Assembly: GCA_045596625.1 (NCBI GenBank)
Contig: JAZOCU010000039.1
Location: 1-64,000 of the forward strand
DNA from: Firm-04 sp045596625
GTDB lineage: Bacteria > Bacillota > Clostridia > Oscillospirales > Ruminococcaceae
DNA: 64,000 nt
Reading direction: 5' to 3'
A program made the translations under genes and the position numbers. The notes under the pieces were generated by a model. That model was not told the origin of the DNA, ran no database searches, and saw only the letters and a program-made list of their open reading frames with translations. Position 1 is the first letter of the stretch. Every line of letters starts with the position of its first letter. This document shows positions 52,634 to 60,728 of this stretch, one piece after another.

Positions 52634-52662
52634 ATTATAGCACATTCTGCGGCGCTTGTAAA
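52634..52662 (-). promoter_or_regulatory. Sigma-A promoter of the PFOR gene
   Basis: Minus strand: TTTACA (52662-52657), 17 nt, TATAAT (52639-52634), with extended -10 TGC. It shares the 16-mer GAATGTGCTATAATGA with the parA promoter. Confidence 0.75.
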
Positions 52663-52818
52663 GGGATTCGATCGAATTTCGACGAATTTTCCCATATCAA
52701 TTTGTGGCATAGATGGTAATCCTGCACAGCAGGAAGAAGATGTGGCTAAATTTAATTTGAAATTTTTGGATAATATGCCGAAAATATCCTGTTTTTTTGT
52801 CGTTCCGCAAAAAAACGG

Positions 52819-52847
52819 TTGACGTAAGCCTCGGCTTCGTGTATAAT
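52819..52847 (+). promoter_or_regulatory. Sigma-A promoter of the candidate small RNA
   Basis: TTGACG (52819-52824), 17 nt, TATAAT (52842-52847). It points away from PFOR; expected start of transcription near 52854. Confidence 0.7.
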
Positions 52848-52859
52848 AAACGTAGTGTA

Positions 52860-52878
52860 AATAATGATTATCGTTATT
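52860..52878. promoter_or_regulatory. Fur-box-like site
   Basis: The 19-mer beginning AATAATGATTATCGTTATT matches the classical Fur box (GATAATGATTATCATTATC) at 16 of 19 positions by my alignment. It covers the transcription start region of the promoter at 52819, a position suited to repression. PerR or Zur cannot be excluded. Confidence 0.5.
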
Positions 52879-52942
52879 TTCACTCGTTTTGTTGTCTCCT
52901 TTCTTTTGTTCTACACACATTGATTTCATCTCATTTTTGAAG

Positions 52943-52967
52943 GCAGGATGTGAATCCTGCTTTTTTT
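52943..52967 (+). terminator. Terminator of the candidate small RNA
   Basis: A 7-bp stem GCAGGAT / ATCCTGC, GTGA loop, then T7. It lies 127 nt before the next gene start, so the transcript ends or is attenuated here. Confidence 0.8.
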
Positions 52968-53093
52968 ATTTTCTCTCGCAGAATGACATCCCACTGAAGA
53001 AGCATACTATAACTGTTCAGAATATGAAAGACACCACGGCAGATGCGATCATACAATCTTACGAAATCAAAGCAAAGATGCAGGAGGTCCGAT

Positions 53094-53936
53094 TTGGTAA
53101 CAACAAAGAAACAAAAGCGTAAAAGCACAAGGCAGCAGCTCATCAGCCAGATCCGGCAGGATCGACCGGCATTTATCGTCTGGTCGGTGCTGCGTGTAAT
53201 CGTGATCGCAATTGCTGTCCGCTGTGCATTCCAGCAGCTCTGGGAGAGTTTACTATGCTGTATTCTCACACTGCTGCTGTTTATGGCACCCTCGTTCATT
53301 GAACGCAAGCTGCACATCAAGCTGCCTACGGCACTGGAAATCACACTGCTGATCTTTATTTTCTGCGCCGAGATCTTGGGCGAGATCGCCTGCTATTACC
53401 TTAAATATCCTTTTTGGGACACCATGCTCCATACGGTAAACGGCTTTTTATTTGCAGCATTCGGCTTTTGTCTGGTGGATCTGCTCAATGAAAATATGCG
53501 GTTCCGTTTTGCGCTTTCGCCATTGTTCCAAGCGGTCATGGCATTTTGTTTTTCCATGACCATCGGCGTAGCATGGGAATTCTTTGAATTTGGTGCCGAT
53601 CATCTGCTGGGACTGGATATGCAAAAAGATACCGTTCTCACGCAGTTTCAGTCTGTCACACTGGATCCCACGCAAAGCAACGTCCCTGTGACGATAGAGG
53701 ATATCACGAGCACAACCATCGAAACCGCCGACGGCTCCACCTATGTGATCGACGGTTATTTGGATGTAGGTCTTGCCGACACCACACAGGATCTTTTTGT
53801 GAACTTTCTCGGTGCCACAGTATTTTGTATCATCGGCTGGATCTATATCTACCGGCGAGGGAAGAACCGGATCGCAGCCGCCTTCATCCCCATTGTACGT
53901 CCGGCAGAGACTGTTGCCGAGGAAGGTTCGACATGA
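53094..53936 (+). CDS. Multi-pass membrane protein, unknown function
   Basis: 280 residues starting at TTG 53094, 6 nt after AGGAGG; an in-frame ATG at 53043 has no RBS. A basic N-terminus is followed by helices at about 30-50, 52-70, 85-105, 115-135 and 148-165, an extracytoplasmic segment (about 170-235) and a last helix (about 240-260). Residues such as HTVNGFLFAAFGF and GVAWEFFEFGADHL resemble small integral membrane proteins of unknown role. Translationally coupled to the next gene (ATGA). Confidence 0.7.
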   Translation: MVTTKKQKRKSTRQQLISQIRQDRPAFIVWSVLRVIVIAIAVRCAFQQLWESLLCCILTLLLFMAPSFIERKLHIKLPTALEITLLIFIFCAEILGEIACYYLKYPFWDTMLHTVNGFLFAAFGFCLVDLLNENMRFRFALSPLFQAVMAFCFSMTIGVAWEFFEFGADHLLGLDMQKDTVLTQFQSVTLDPTQSNVPVTIEDITSTTIETADGSTYVIDGYLDVGLADTTQDLFVNFLGATVFCIIGWIYIYRRGKNRIAAAFIPIVRPAETVAEEGST

Positions 53937-54319
53937 CAGATCCTCGCCAGACACCGGAGCAAAAGGGTTGGCGTGTCTGGCTCAGAGCACTGACTAACCC
54001 ACATCTGCTGATCTGTCTTGCGATCAGTTGGTTTCTGACCAACGGATGGGCGTATTGCTTTTTGAGCATCGGTCTATGCTTTGATATCAACTGGATGCGG
54101 AATACAGCCTCAGTTTATCTGGGGCTTCTATGGTTTCCGGGCACCCCCGAAAAACTGATCACCTTTGCTGTCTCGATCTTGCTGCTGCGGCTTTGGTTCC
54201 CCAAAGACGTGCGTACTCTGGCTTTTCTGAAGCAGAAGCAGCAACAACTGCGGACAAGCATCAAGCAGAAGTATCAGCGCTTTATTGCGTGGAAAAATCA
54301 CCGCAGAACCAAGCATTGA
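53933..54319 (+). CDS. Small membrane protein, unknown function
   Basis: 128 residues; its start overlaps the stop of the preceding gene by 4 nt. Two or three hydrophobic helices (about 24-50, 55-75 and 78-95) and a basic Lys/Gln-rich tail (FLKQKQQQLRTSIKQKYQRF). Probably acts with the preceding membrane protein. No family recognised. Confidence 0.6.
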   Translation: MTDPRQTPEQKGWRVWLRALTNPHLLICLAISWFLTNGWAYCFLSIGLCFDINWMRNTASVYLGLLWFPGTPEKLITFAVSILLLRLWFPKDVRTLAFLKQKQQQLRTSIKQKYQRFIAWKNHRRTKH

Positions 54320-54363
54320 GCCGAATGATCCGGTTCTGCGAAAAGAAAGGAAGTTCCGATCGT

Positions 54364-55725
54364 ATGCCGCCTATAAAGGATCTGACACAGGGTGATCCGG
54401 GGCAAGTCCTCATTCGTTTTACGCTGCCGCTGTTTCTCAGTGTATTCTTTCAGCAGCTGTATAATATTGCCGACAGTGCCATTGCCGGTACCTATATCGG
54501 TGAAGATGCGTTGGCAGCCATTGGCGCAAGCTATCCGATCACAATGCTGTTTATGGCGGTTGCAGTCGGCAGTCAGATCGGCTGCAGCGTGGCACTGGGC
54601 AGACTCTATGGCAGAAAGCTGTTTCGCAGAGTACGCTCCTGCATCACTACCGCACTGATCAGCAGCACAGTACTCTCTCTCCTTTTGACCTTGTTCGGAG
54701 TGCTTGCAAGTGATCGGCTCATGCTGTTGGTGCACACACCGGAAAATATCCTCGAAAACGCAGCCTCATATTTGAAAATTTATACAAGCGGTTTTTTGTT
54801 TGTGCATCTGTATAATGTCATTACCGGATTGTTCAGCAGTCTGGGTGACAGCAAAACACCTCTGTATCTCCTGATTTTCTCTTCGCTGGGCAATATCGCA
54901 CTGGATCTGCTTTTTGTCATTGTACTGCAACGCGGCGTTGCGGGCCTTGCATGGGCAACACTGACCGCACAGGCTGCTGCTTGCCTGCTGTCGCTGATGC
55001 TGATTCTGCGCAGACTGCATCAAATCCCCAAGGATGGAAGATCGCCGCTGTTCTCTTTCCGTGATCTGGGGGATATTCAGGCTGTCGCTGTACCCAGTAT
55101 CTTGCAGCAAAGCTTCATCTCTGTGGGAAATCTGATCATCCAGACCTTCATCAATCCCTTTGGTTCCTCGGTGATCGCAGGCTATTCGGCCGCTATCAAG
55201 CTCAACACCTTTGCGCTGACCTGCTTTACCAATATGAGCTCCGGCATTTCAAGCTTTACTGCACAGAATCTCGGTGCCGGATCGCCGGAACGAGTCAGAA
55301 AAGGCTTTTCCGCAGCACTCAAAATGGCATGCGGTACCGCTTTGGTGTTTTCAACACTGTATCTGCTGTGCGGCAGCGGCCTGCTGCGATTGTTTATGAA
55401 TCAGGAAAGCACACAGCTTGCATTGGAAACCGGCAGGCGATTCATGCTGCTGACTGCTCCTGCTTATCCCATTATCTGTATCAAAATCATTGCAGACGGC
55501 GTTCTGCGCGGCAGCGGCTCCATGGGCTATTTTATGACAGCTACCTTAGTGGATCTGGTGCTTCGCGTTCTTCTGGCATGGATCTTTTCCCGCATTTTCA
55601 GCGAAACCGGCATCTGGATGGCATGGCCTATCAGCTGGGCGATCGCCACTGTGCTTTCGATCATCTTTTATCGCAAAGGCGTGTGGCAAAAACACATCGA
55701 ACGATCAAACACCCCTGCCTCATAA
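54364..55725 (+). CDS. MATE family efflux transporter
   Basis: 453 residues, twelve helices; ATG at 54364 after AAAGGAAG. N-terminal MATE signature LPLFLSVFFQQLYNIADSAI and GEDALAAIGASYPIT; second-half repeat AGYSAAIKLNTFALTCFTNM followed by FTAQNLGAG. Exports drugs or metabolites using an ion gradient; substrate unknown. The RBS fits the anti-Shine-Dalgarno stretch of the upstream RNA well. Confidence 0.93.
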   Translation: MPPIKDLTQGDPGQVLIRFTLPLFLSVFFQQLYNIADSAIAGTYIGEDALAAIGASYPITMLFMAVAVGSQIGCSVALGRLYGRKLFRRVRSCITTALISSTVLSLLLTLFGVLASDRLMLLVHTPENILENAASYLKIYTSGFLFVHLYNVITGLFSSLGDSKTPLYLLIFSSLGNIALDLLFVIVLQRGVAGLAWATLTAQAAACLLSLMLILRRLHQIPKDGRSPLFSFRDLGDIQAVAVPSILQQSFISVGNLIIQTFINPFGSSVIAGYSAAIKLNTFALTCFTNMSSGISSFTAQNLGAGSPERVRKGFSAALKMACGTALVFSTLYLLCGSGLLRLFMNQESTQLALETGRRFMLLTAPAYPIICIKIIADGVLRGSGSMGYFMTATLVDLVLRVLLAWIFSRIFSETGIWMAWPISWAIATVLSIIFYRKGVWQKHIERSNTPAS

Positions 55726-55741
55726 CCTGTGATCCTTTCAG

Positions 55742-55777
55742 GCACTTCGTTTCCAAAGCGGAAGCGAAGTGCTTTTT
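55742..55777 (+). terminator. Terminator after MATE gene
   Basis: A 13-bp stem (GCACTTCG arm, one G-T pair) followed by T5. The remaining 120 nt before the next promoter show nothing. Confidence 0.85.
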
Positions 55778-55897
55778 ATATTTACACCATCCAAAACACT
55801 GCTTGATCTTCGCTGCAGAACTCAGACTTGCAAAATCGTCAAAGTGCACAAATAAATTCGTCCTTTTTTGGGAAAACGTAGAAATTTCAGATATCGC

Positions 55898-55926
55898 TTG
55901 CAACTGATTTTTTCATGTGTTATAAT
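55898..55926 (+). promoter_or_regulatory. Sigma-A promoter of the EF-G-like gene
   Basis: TTGCAA (55898-55903), 17 nt, TATAAT (55921-55926), leaving a leader of about 110 nt. Confidence 0.65.
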
Positions 55927-56043
55927 ATTTTCATTATTCGGTGTATCAGAGCTGCTGGAGTCGTGCTCACATATTCTGCACTGCTTTTCCGAAATCTTTA
56001 ACAACGGTATTCGCAGCCATATACACACATAAGGGAGGATAAC

Positions 56044-58137
56044 ATGAAACAATTGGAAACCGGCAAAATTAAAAATGTTGCACTCGCCGGCCACAGCGGC
56101 TGCGGTAAAACCGCCCTCGCCGAGGCTCTGCTTTTTCAGGCGGGCGTAACTGATCGTCTCGGTAAGGCTGCTGAGGGTAACACTGTCTGCGATTATGATC
56201 CCGAAGAGATCAAGCGCAAATTTTCAATCAACCTCTCCCTTGCAAATCTCGAAGTAGGCGAGAATAAGATCAATCTGATCGATACTCCCGGTCTGTTCGA
56301 TTTTGCCGCTGCCATGAACGAAGGTCTTTACGCAGGTGATACCGTTATCATTTGCGTTTCTGCAAAATCCGGCGTACACGTTGGTACCAAAAAAGCCTAT
56401 GAAGCTGCTAAAAAGCGCGGCAAGCACGTTATGTTTGTCATGACCAAGATTGATGATCCCAACCAGGATTTCTATGCATCCATGAATATGCTCAAGGAAA
56501 ACTTCGGCACGGCTGTCTGCCCTGTCGTTGTTCCCGAAATCGTGGATGGCAAGGTGAAGTCTCTGGTGCATCTGGGTCGATTGAAGTCCTATACATACAG
56601 CGGAAAAGGCGCTCCTGCCGTGGGCGATATCAATACCGATACCGTGCTCGCTGATAAGCAGGGCGTTTCTGCCGGTTCTCTGATTGAAGAGCTGTGTGAA
56701 GCTGTTGCCGAATCCGATGATGCTTTGCTGGAAAAGTTCTTCGAAGGTGAACCCTTCACCCAAGAAGAAATCAGCCACGGTATCCATGCAGGTATGCGTA
56801 CCGGTAAGGCTATGCCCGTATTCGCAGTTTCCTGCGCAACACTCGCCGGTATCGATCTGCTGCTGGAGTTCACGAAATATCTGCCTGCTCCCAACGCTAT
56901 GGGCGATATCAAGGCTACCGGCAAGGACGGCAAGGAAACTGCTGTTGCTATGGATCCTTCTGCACCCGTATCCGCATTCGTATTCAAGACCATCGCTGAC
57001 CCCTTCGTCGGCAAGATGAGCTTTATCAAAGTCATGTCCGGTACACTTTCTGCCGATAAGGAACTGGTAAACGCAACGACCGGCGCTTCCGAGCGTATCG
57101 GCAAGCTGTACACCATGGTCGGCAAAAAGCAGACTGAAGTATCCAAGGCGATCGCCGGCGATATCGTAGTAGCCACAAAAATTGCCGCCAACACCGGCGA
57201 TACTATCTGTGCACAGGAGCGCGTGATCGCATATCCTGAGATCGGCTATCCGAACCCCTGCTATCAGATGGCTGTTAAGGCCAAGGCTCAAGGTGATGAG
57301 GCAAAGATCTCAACCGGTATCCAGCGTCTGCTGGAAGAGGACAAGAGCTTGTCTTACGGTCTGGATTCTATGACCAAAGAACAGATCCTTGGCGGTCTGG
57401 GCGATCAGCATCTGGATATCGCCATGGCAAAGCTCAAGAGTAAGTTTGGCGTTGAAGTACTTCTTGAAGTACCTCGCATTGCATATCGTGAGACCATTCG
57501 CAAGAAGGTTTCTCAGCGCGGTAAACATAAGAAGCAGTCCGGCGGTCACGGCCAGTTCGGTGATGTTGTCATCGAGTTCGAGCCTTGCGACAGCGATACT
57601 TTGGTATTCGAAGAGCGCGTGTTCGGCGGTGCTGTGCCGAAGAACTTCTTCCCCGCTGTTGAAAAGGGTCTGCAGGATTGCGTCAAAAAGGGTGTTCTTG
57701 CCGGCTGTCCTGTTGTTGGATTGAAGGCTACTCTGGTCGATGGTTCTTATCACCCGGTAGATTCCTCGGAAATGGCTTTCAAGACCGCTGCTTCTCTGGC
57801 ATATAAGGAAGGCTTGAAGCAGGCAGGACCTGTCATGCTGGAGCCGATCGGCTCTCTGGAGGTTTCGATCCCCGATTCCAAGACCGGTGATGTTATGGGT
57901 GATCTGAACAAGCGTCGCGGCAGAGTGCTGGGTATGGAGCCTGCCGGTCAGGGTATGACCGTAATTTCTGCTGAAGTACCGATGCGTGAGATGCATGATT
58001 TCGCAATGTATCTGCGTCAGGTTGCACGCGGCATGGGCGAATTTACCTTCCAGTTCCTGCGTTATGAACAGTTGCCCGCCAATCTGCTGGATGAAGTGGT
58101 TGCCAGCGTAAAGAGCAGCTCTGATGAAGAAGACTGA
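56044..58137 (+). CDS. EF-G-like GTPase (second EF-G) with altered catalytic motifs
   Basis: 697 residues, all five EF-G domains. G1 AGHSGCGKTAL is intact. In switch I the usual RGITI is replaced by KFSIN; in G3 the motif reads DTPGLFDF, with Leu84 in place of the catalytic His; in G4 the NKxD motif reads TKID (134-137). Domain IV has the usual GGHGQFGDVVIEFEP and ends MSEF-like RGMGEFTFQF. The C-terminus is acidic (SSDEED). It belongs with the EF-G paralogues that are not the main translocase; role in translation (recycling, stress or back-up) unknown. Not near rpsL-rpsG-tuf. Confidence 0.88.
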   Translation: MKQLETGKIKNVALAGHSGCGKTALAEALLFQAGVTDRLGKAAEGNTVCDYDPEEIKRKFSINLSLANLEVGENKINLIDTPGLFDFAAAMNEGLYAGDTVIICVSAKSGVHVGTKKAYEAAKKRGKHVMFVMTKIDDPNQDFYASMNMLKENFGTAVCPVVVPEIVDGKVKSLVHLGRLKSYTYSGKGAPAVGDINTDTVLADKQGVSAGSLIEELCEAVAESDDALLEKFFEGEPFTQEEISHGIHAGMRTGKAMPVFAVSCATLAGIDLLLEFTKYLPAPNAMGDIKATGKDGKETAVAMDPSAPVSAFVFKTIADPFVGKMSFIKVMSGTLSADKELVNATTGASERIGKLYTMVGKKQTEVSKAIAGDIVVATKIAANTGDTICAQERVIAYPEIGYPNPCYQMAVKAKAQGDEAKISTGIQRLLEEDKSLSYGLDSMTKEQILGGLGDQHLDIAMAKLKSKFGVEVLLEVPRIAYRETIRKKVSQRGKHKKQSGGHGQFGDVVIEFEPCDSDTLVFEERVFGGAVPKNFFPAVEKGLQDCVKKGVLAGCPVVGLKATLVDGSYHPVDSSEMAFKTAASLAYKEGLKQAGPVMLEPIGSLEVSIPDSKTGDVMGDLNKRRGRVLGMEPAGQGMTVISAEVPMREMHDFAMYLRQVARGMGEFTFQFLRYEQLPANLLDEVVASVKSSSDEED

Positions 58138-58150
58138 TAAGCAATAACGA

Positions 58151-58186
58151 AATCCCTGCAAGGAAGATGCCTTCTTTGCAGGGATT
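58151..58186 (+). terminator. Hairpin terminator after EF-G-like gene
   Basis: A 16-bp stem with AATCCCTGCAA arm; T-run weak (CTCATTTTC). Confidence 0.6.
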
Positions 58187-58228
58187 CTCATTTTCTCGCC
58201 TACGGTTATGAAAAGCAATAAGCCAAAG

Positions 58229-58270
58229 AAAGCCGCTTTTGATCATTGCATCAAAAGCGGCTTTGCAATA
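58229..58270. terminator. Bidirectional terminator
   Basis: A perfect 15-bp stem AAAGCCGCTTTTGAT / ATCAAAAGCGGCTTT with a 6-nt loop; T-rich on the minus side. Serves the CpsB-like gene and backs up the EF-G-like one. Confidence 0.75.
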
Positions 58271-58302
58271 TTTTATATCAGTAAAAAAAGGCTCAAATTC
58301 AT

Positions 58303-59052
58303 TCAGCCCGTCGGTTTCTGGGATAAAAAGGAACGAGGATCCGCATTGGAAAGCAGCATCCGCGGATTGCTTTTAATTCGTTTATAGTGCTCGAGCGGCA
58401 AAGCACGCTTGATTGCCTGCATCGCCTCAACCAACCGAATCTCAGATCCCAGTGTAGCACCCGATGCCACAAAATGAATAACATGATTGGCAAGCAAATA
58501 CAATGCAAGCTTTCGGTTTGCATAATTTAGGAATCCACCTGCAGAAATTTGAGTCATGATGCCGGCTTCTCGCATCGCAAGGAAGTCCTCAAGGGAAAAA
58601 AGGTTGAAATAGCGTTCAATATCTGCAATCAAAGGAACCAGACCGGTTGCCAGCGCAATACGGTTGTGCAGATCATAAAACGAAGGAGAGAGCGGCTCAT
58701 CCGGCAATTGCAGCAGTAAATATCGAGTATTCCATAATGCAAATCGCTGTGGTTCTCGCAATGTCAGCAGAGATTCGTGAAAAGGAAGCAGCGCACCCGG
58801 CAAAATCCGCAGCGGACGGATCGTATCCGTGCAGGATGCCTCTGCAAGATGGATGGCTTCCTCACGCTGGGCTAAAAATTCTGTATCTTTCTGCACTCTC
58901 GGATCAAAAAGCGGAGCAACGATCAGTGTTTTAATATTTTTCTGAGGATACGCTGAAAGTCGTTCCTTCGCCTCAGCAGCAGAAAGCACCGCAGATCTTC
59001 CATGCACCATGTTCGGTAAGACCTGTGCTGCAATATCAACAAACCCATTCAT
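58303..59052 (-). CDS. Degenerate CpsB/YwqE-like PHP-domain protein
   Basis: 249 residues. The whole sequence follows the CpsB/YwqE tyrosine-phosphatase pattern but the metal ligands are lost. The N-terminal MIDIHSHILPGIDDG becomes GFVDIAAQVLPNMVHG (both His replaced, A8 and Q10); TPH becomes APLFDPR; IAHPERY becomes IADIERYF; and IASDAH becomes VASGAT. Structural blocks remain (RILPGALLPF, QISAGGFLNY). So it is probably a catalytically dead relative, perhaps a regulator of capsule tyrosine-kinase signalling. No cps genes nearby. Own promoter; RBS GAGGAAGGGGG. Confidence 0.7.
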   Translation of the reverse strand: MNGFVDIAAQVLPNMVHGRSAVLSAAEAKERLSAYPQKNIKTLIVAPLFDPRVQKDTEFLAQREEAIHLAEASCTDTIRPLRILPGALLPFHESLLTLREPQRFALWNTRYLLLQLPDEPLSPSFYDLHNRIALATGLVPLIADIERYFNLFSLEDFLAMREAGIMTQISAGGFLNYANRKLALYLLANHVIHFVASGATLGSEIRLVEAMQAIKRALPLEHYKRIKSNPRMLLSNADPRSFLSQKPTG

Positions 59053-59104
59053 AGATCACGCCCCCTTCCTCGTAATTTCTTTGCAACAAAATGCACACAA
59101 AGTA

Positions 59105-59133
59105 ATTATACCAAATCCAAACGAAAAAGTCAA
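59105..59133 (-). promoter_or_regulatory. Sigma-A promoter of the CpsB-like gene
   Basis: Minus strand: TTGACT (59133-59128), 17 nt, TATAAT (59110-59105). Confidence 0.75.
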
Positions 59134-59196
59134 TGAAACAAAACTCTTTTTGTGAAATACTGCCAATCGAAAACAATGTATTTTGTCATAGAAATC

Positions 59197-59229
59197 AAAA
59201 AAGCAGAGGCGATCGGCCTCTGCTTTTTT
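59197..59229 (-). terminator. Terminator of guaB
   Basis: A 14-bp stem AAAAAAGCAGAGGC / GCCTCTGCTTTTTT with a 5-nt loop, 8 nt past the guaB stop; symmetrical, so it could act both ways. Confidence 0.9.
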
Positions 59230-59236
59230 GTAAAGA

Positions 59237-60706
59237 TCAAATTTGCGCGGAATAGTTAGGAGCTTCCTTCGTAATATAGATGTCGTGGGGATGACTTTCC
59301 TTGAGACCGGCACCGGTAATGCGGACAAACTTTGCACGCTCATGCAACGTAGGAATATCCACACAGCCACAATAACCCATACCGGAGCGAATGCCGCCGC
59401 ACAGCTGGAATACAGTATCAGCAACGAACCCCTTATAAGGCACACGACCCTCAACACCTTCGGGAACCAGTTTCTTGGCACCCTCCTGGAAGTAACGATC
59501 CTTAGAACCACATTCCATTGCGCCCAGACTGCCCATGCCGCGATATACCTTGAACTGTCTGCCCTGATAAATCTCGGTAGCACCGGGAGCCTCATCACAG
59601 CCGGCAAACAAGCTGCCCAGCATAACACAGCTTGCACCTGCAGCCAGAGCCTTTACAATATCGCCGGAATACTTGATACCGCCGTCTGCGATCACAGGAA
59701 CATTATGCTTTTCTGCCACGCAGGCTGCATCATAAATTGCAGTGATCTGCGGAACACCGATGCCGGCAACGACACGTGTTGTACAAATGGATCCGGGTCC
59801 GATACCAACCTTAATGGCGTCTGCACCGGCAGCGATCAATGCCTCAGCAGCTTCTGCCGTGGCAATATTGCCGGCAATCAATGCAGTATCCGGGAAAGCA
59901 GATTTGAATTTACTGATGGCACGCATTATATTTGCGCTATGACCATGTGCACTATCCAGCACCAATACGTCAACCTTTGCCTCCACCAACGCTGCAGCAC
60001 GCTCCAGCATATCGCCGGTCACGCCGATGGCAGCACCGCAAAGCAGTCTGCCGTTGGTATCACGGGCAGAATTGGGATATTTTACGGATTTTTCGATATC
60101 CTTAATGGTGATCAGACCACGCAGGATGCCGTTTTCATCAACAATCGGAAGCTTTTCGATTTTATGCGCACAAAGGATCTCCTGCGCTTGTGCAAGTGTT
60201 GTGCCCACAGGAGCAGTCACCAGATTATCCTTGGTCATAACCTCGCTGATGGGCAAATTAAAATCGGTGAGGAAGCGCATATCGCGGTTTGTAATAATGC
60301 CGACCAGACGACCGGTGGTATCAACGATCGGCACACCGGAGATCTTGTATTTGCCCATGAGATTGTCTGCATCATAGACAAAATGATCTTCTGTGAGGGA
60401 GAAGGGATTCACAATAACACCATTCTCGGAACGCTTTACCTTATCAACCTCTTCTACCTGCTGTTCGATGGTCATGTTCTTGTGGATCACACCAAGACCA
60501 CCCTCACGCGCAATGGCAATTGCCATCTTGGATTCTGTCACTGTATCCATAGCAGAAGTGATGATGGGCGTATTCAGATAAACATTGCCGGCCAAGCGGG
60601 TATTCAAACGAATCATATTGGGGGTTACATCTGATTCGCCCGGAATCAGAAGCACGTCGTCGAAGGTCAGGCCTTCCTTTTGAAATTTGTTTGCATTTGC
60701 GAGCAT
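59237..60706 (-). CDS. guaB: IMP dehydrogenase
   Basis: 489 residues. TIM barrel with LTFDDVLLIPG, two inserted CBS domains (about 95-205, ISGVPIVDTTGRLVGIITNR), catalytic loop GPGSICTTRVVAG with the active Cys, and DGGIKYSGDIVKALAAGA, YRGMGSLGAM. Oxidises IMP to XMP for GMP synthesis. It lies 22 nt after parB on the same strand, so it is probably in the par operon; RBS AAAAGGAGAAG. Confidence 0.96.
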   Translation of the reverse strand: MLANANKFQKEGLTFDDVLLIPGESDVTPNMIRLNTRLAGNVYLNTPIITSAMDTVTESKMAIAIAREGGLGVIHKNMTIEQQVEEVDKVKRSENGVIVNPFSLTEDHFVYDADNLMGKYKISGVPIVDTTGRLVGIITNRDMRFLTDFNLPISEVMTKDNLVTAPVGTTLAQAQEILCAHKIEKLPIVDENGILRGLITIKDIEKSVKYPNSARDTNGRLLCGAAIGVTGDMLERAAALVEAKVDVLVLDSAHGHSANIMRAISKFKSAFPDTALIAGNIATAEAAEALIAAGADAIKVGIGPGSICTTRVVAGIGVPQITAIYDAACVAEKHNVPVIADGGIKYSGDIVKALAAGASCVMLGSLFAGCDEAPGATEIYQGRQFKVYRGMGSLGAMECGSKDRYFQEGAKKLVPEGVEGRVPYKGFVADTVFQLCGGIRSGMGYCGCVDIPTLHERAKFVRITGAGLKESHPHDIYITKEAPNYSAQI

Positions 60707-60728
60707 TTTCTTCTTCTCCTTTTCCGCG

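Larger units (their letters stand above)
52854..52967 (+). ncRNA. Candidate Fur-controlled small RNA with anti-Shine-Dalgarno stretch
   Basis: About 114 nt between a good promoter and an intrinsic terminator, without an RBS-led reading frame. It starts in the Fur-box-like site, then has an unpaired C/U-rich stretch (52895-52907, TCTCCTTTCTTTT) exactly complementary to the AAGAAAGGAG ribosome binding sites common in this genome. It ends in a GCAGGAT/ATCCTGC hairpin with a GTGA tetraloop and T7. This layout resembles iron-sparing small RNAs such as Bacillus FsrA. Alternative: an attenuated leader of the membrane protein gene at 53094. Confidence 0.45.

Noticed and set aside
52889..53122. 77-codon frame starting TTG before the membrane protein gene
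   Set aside because: No RBS, crosses a strong intrinsic terminator, and ends inside the next gene.
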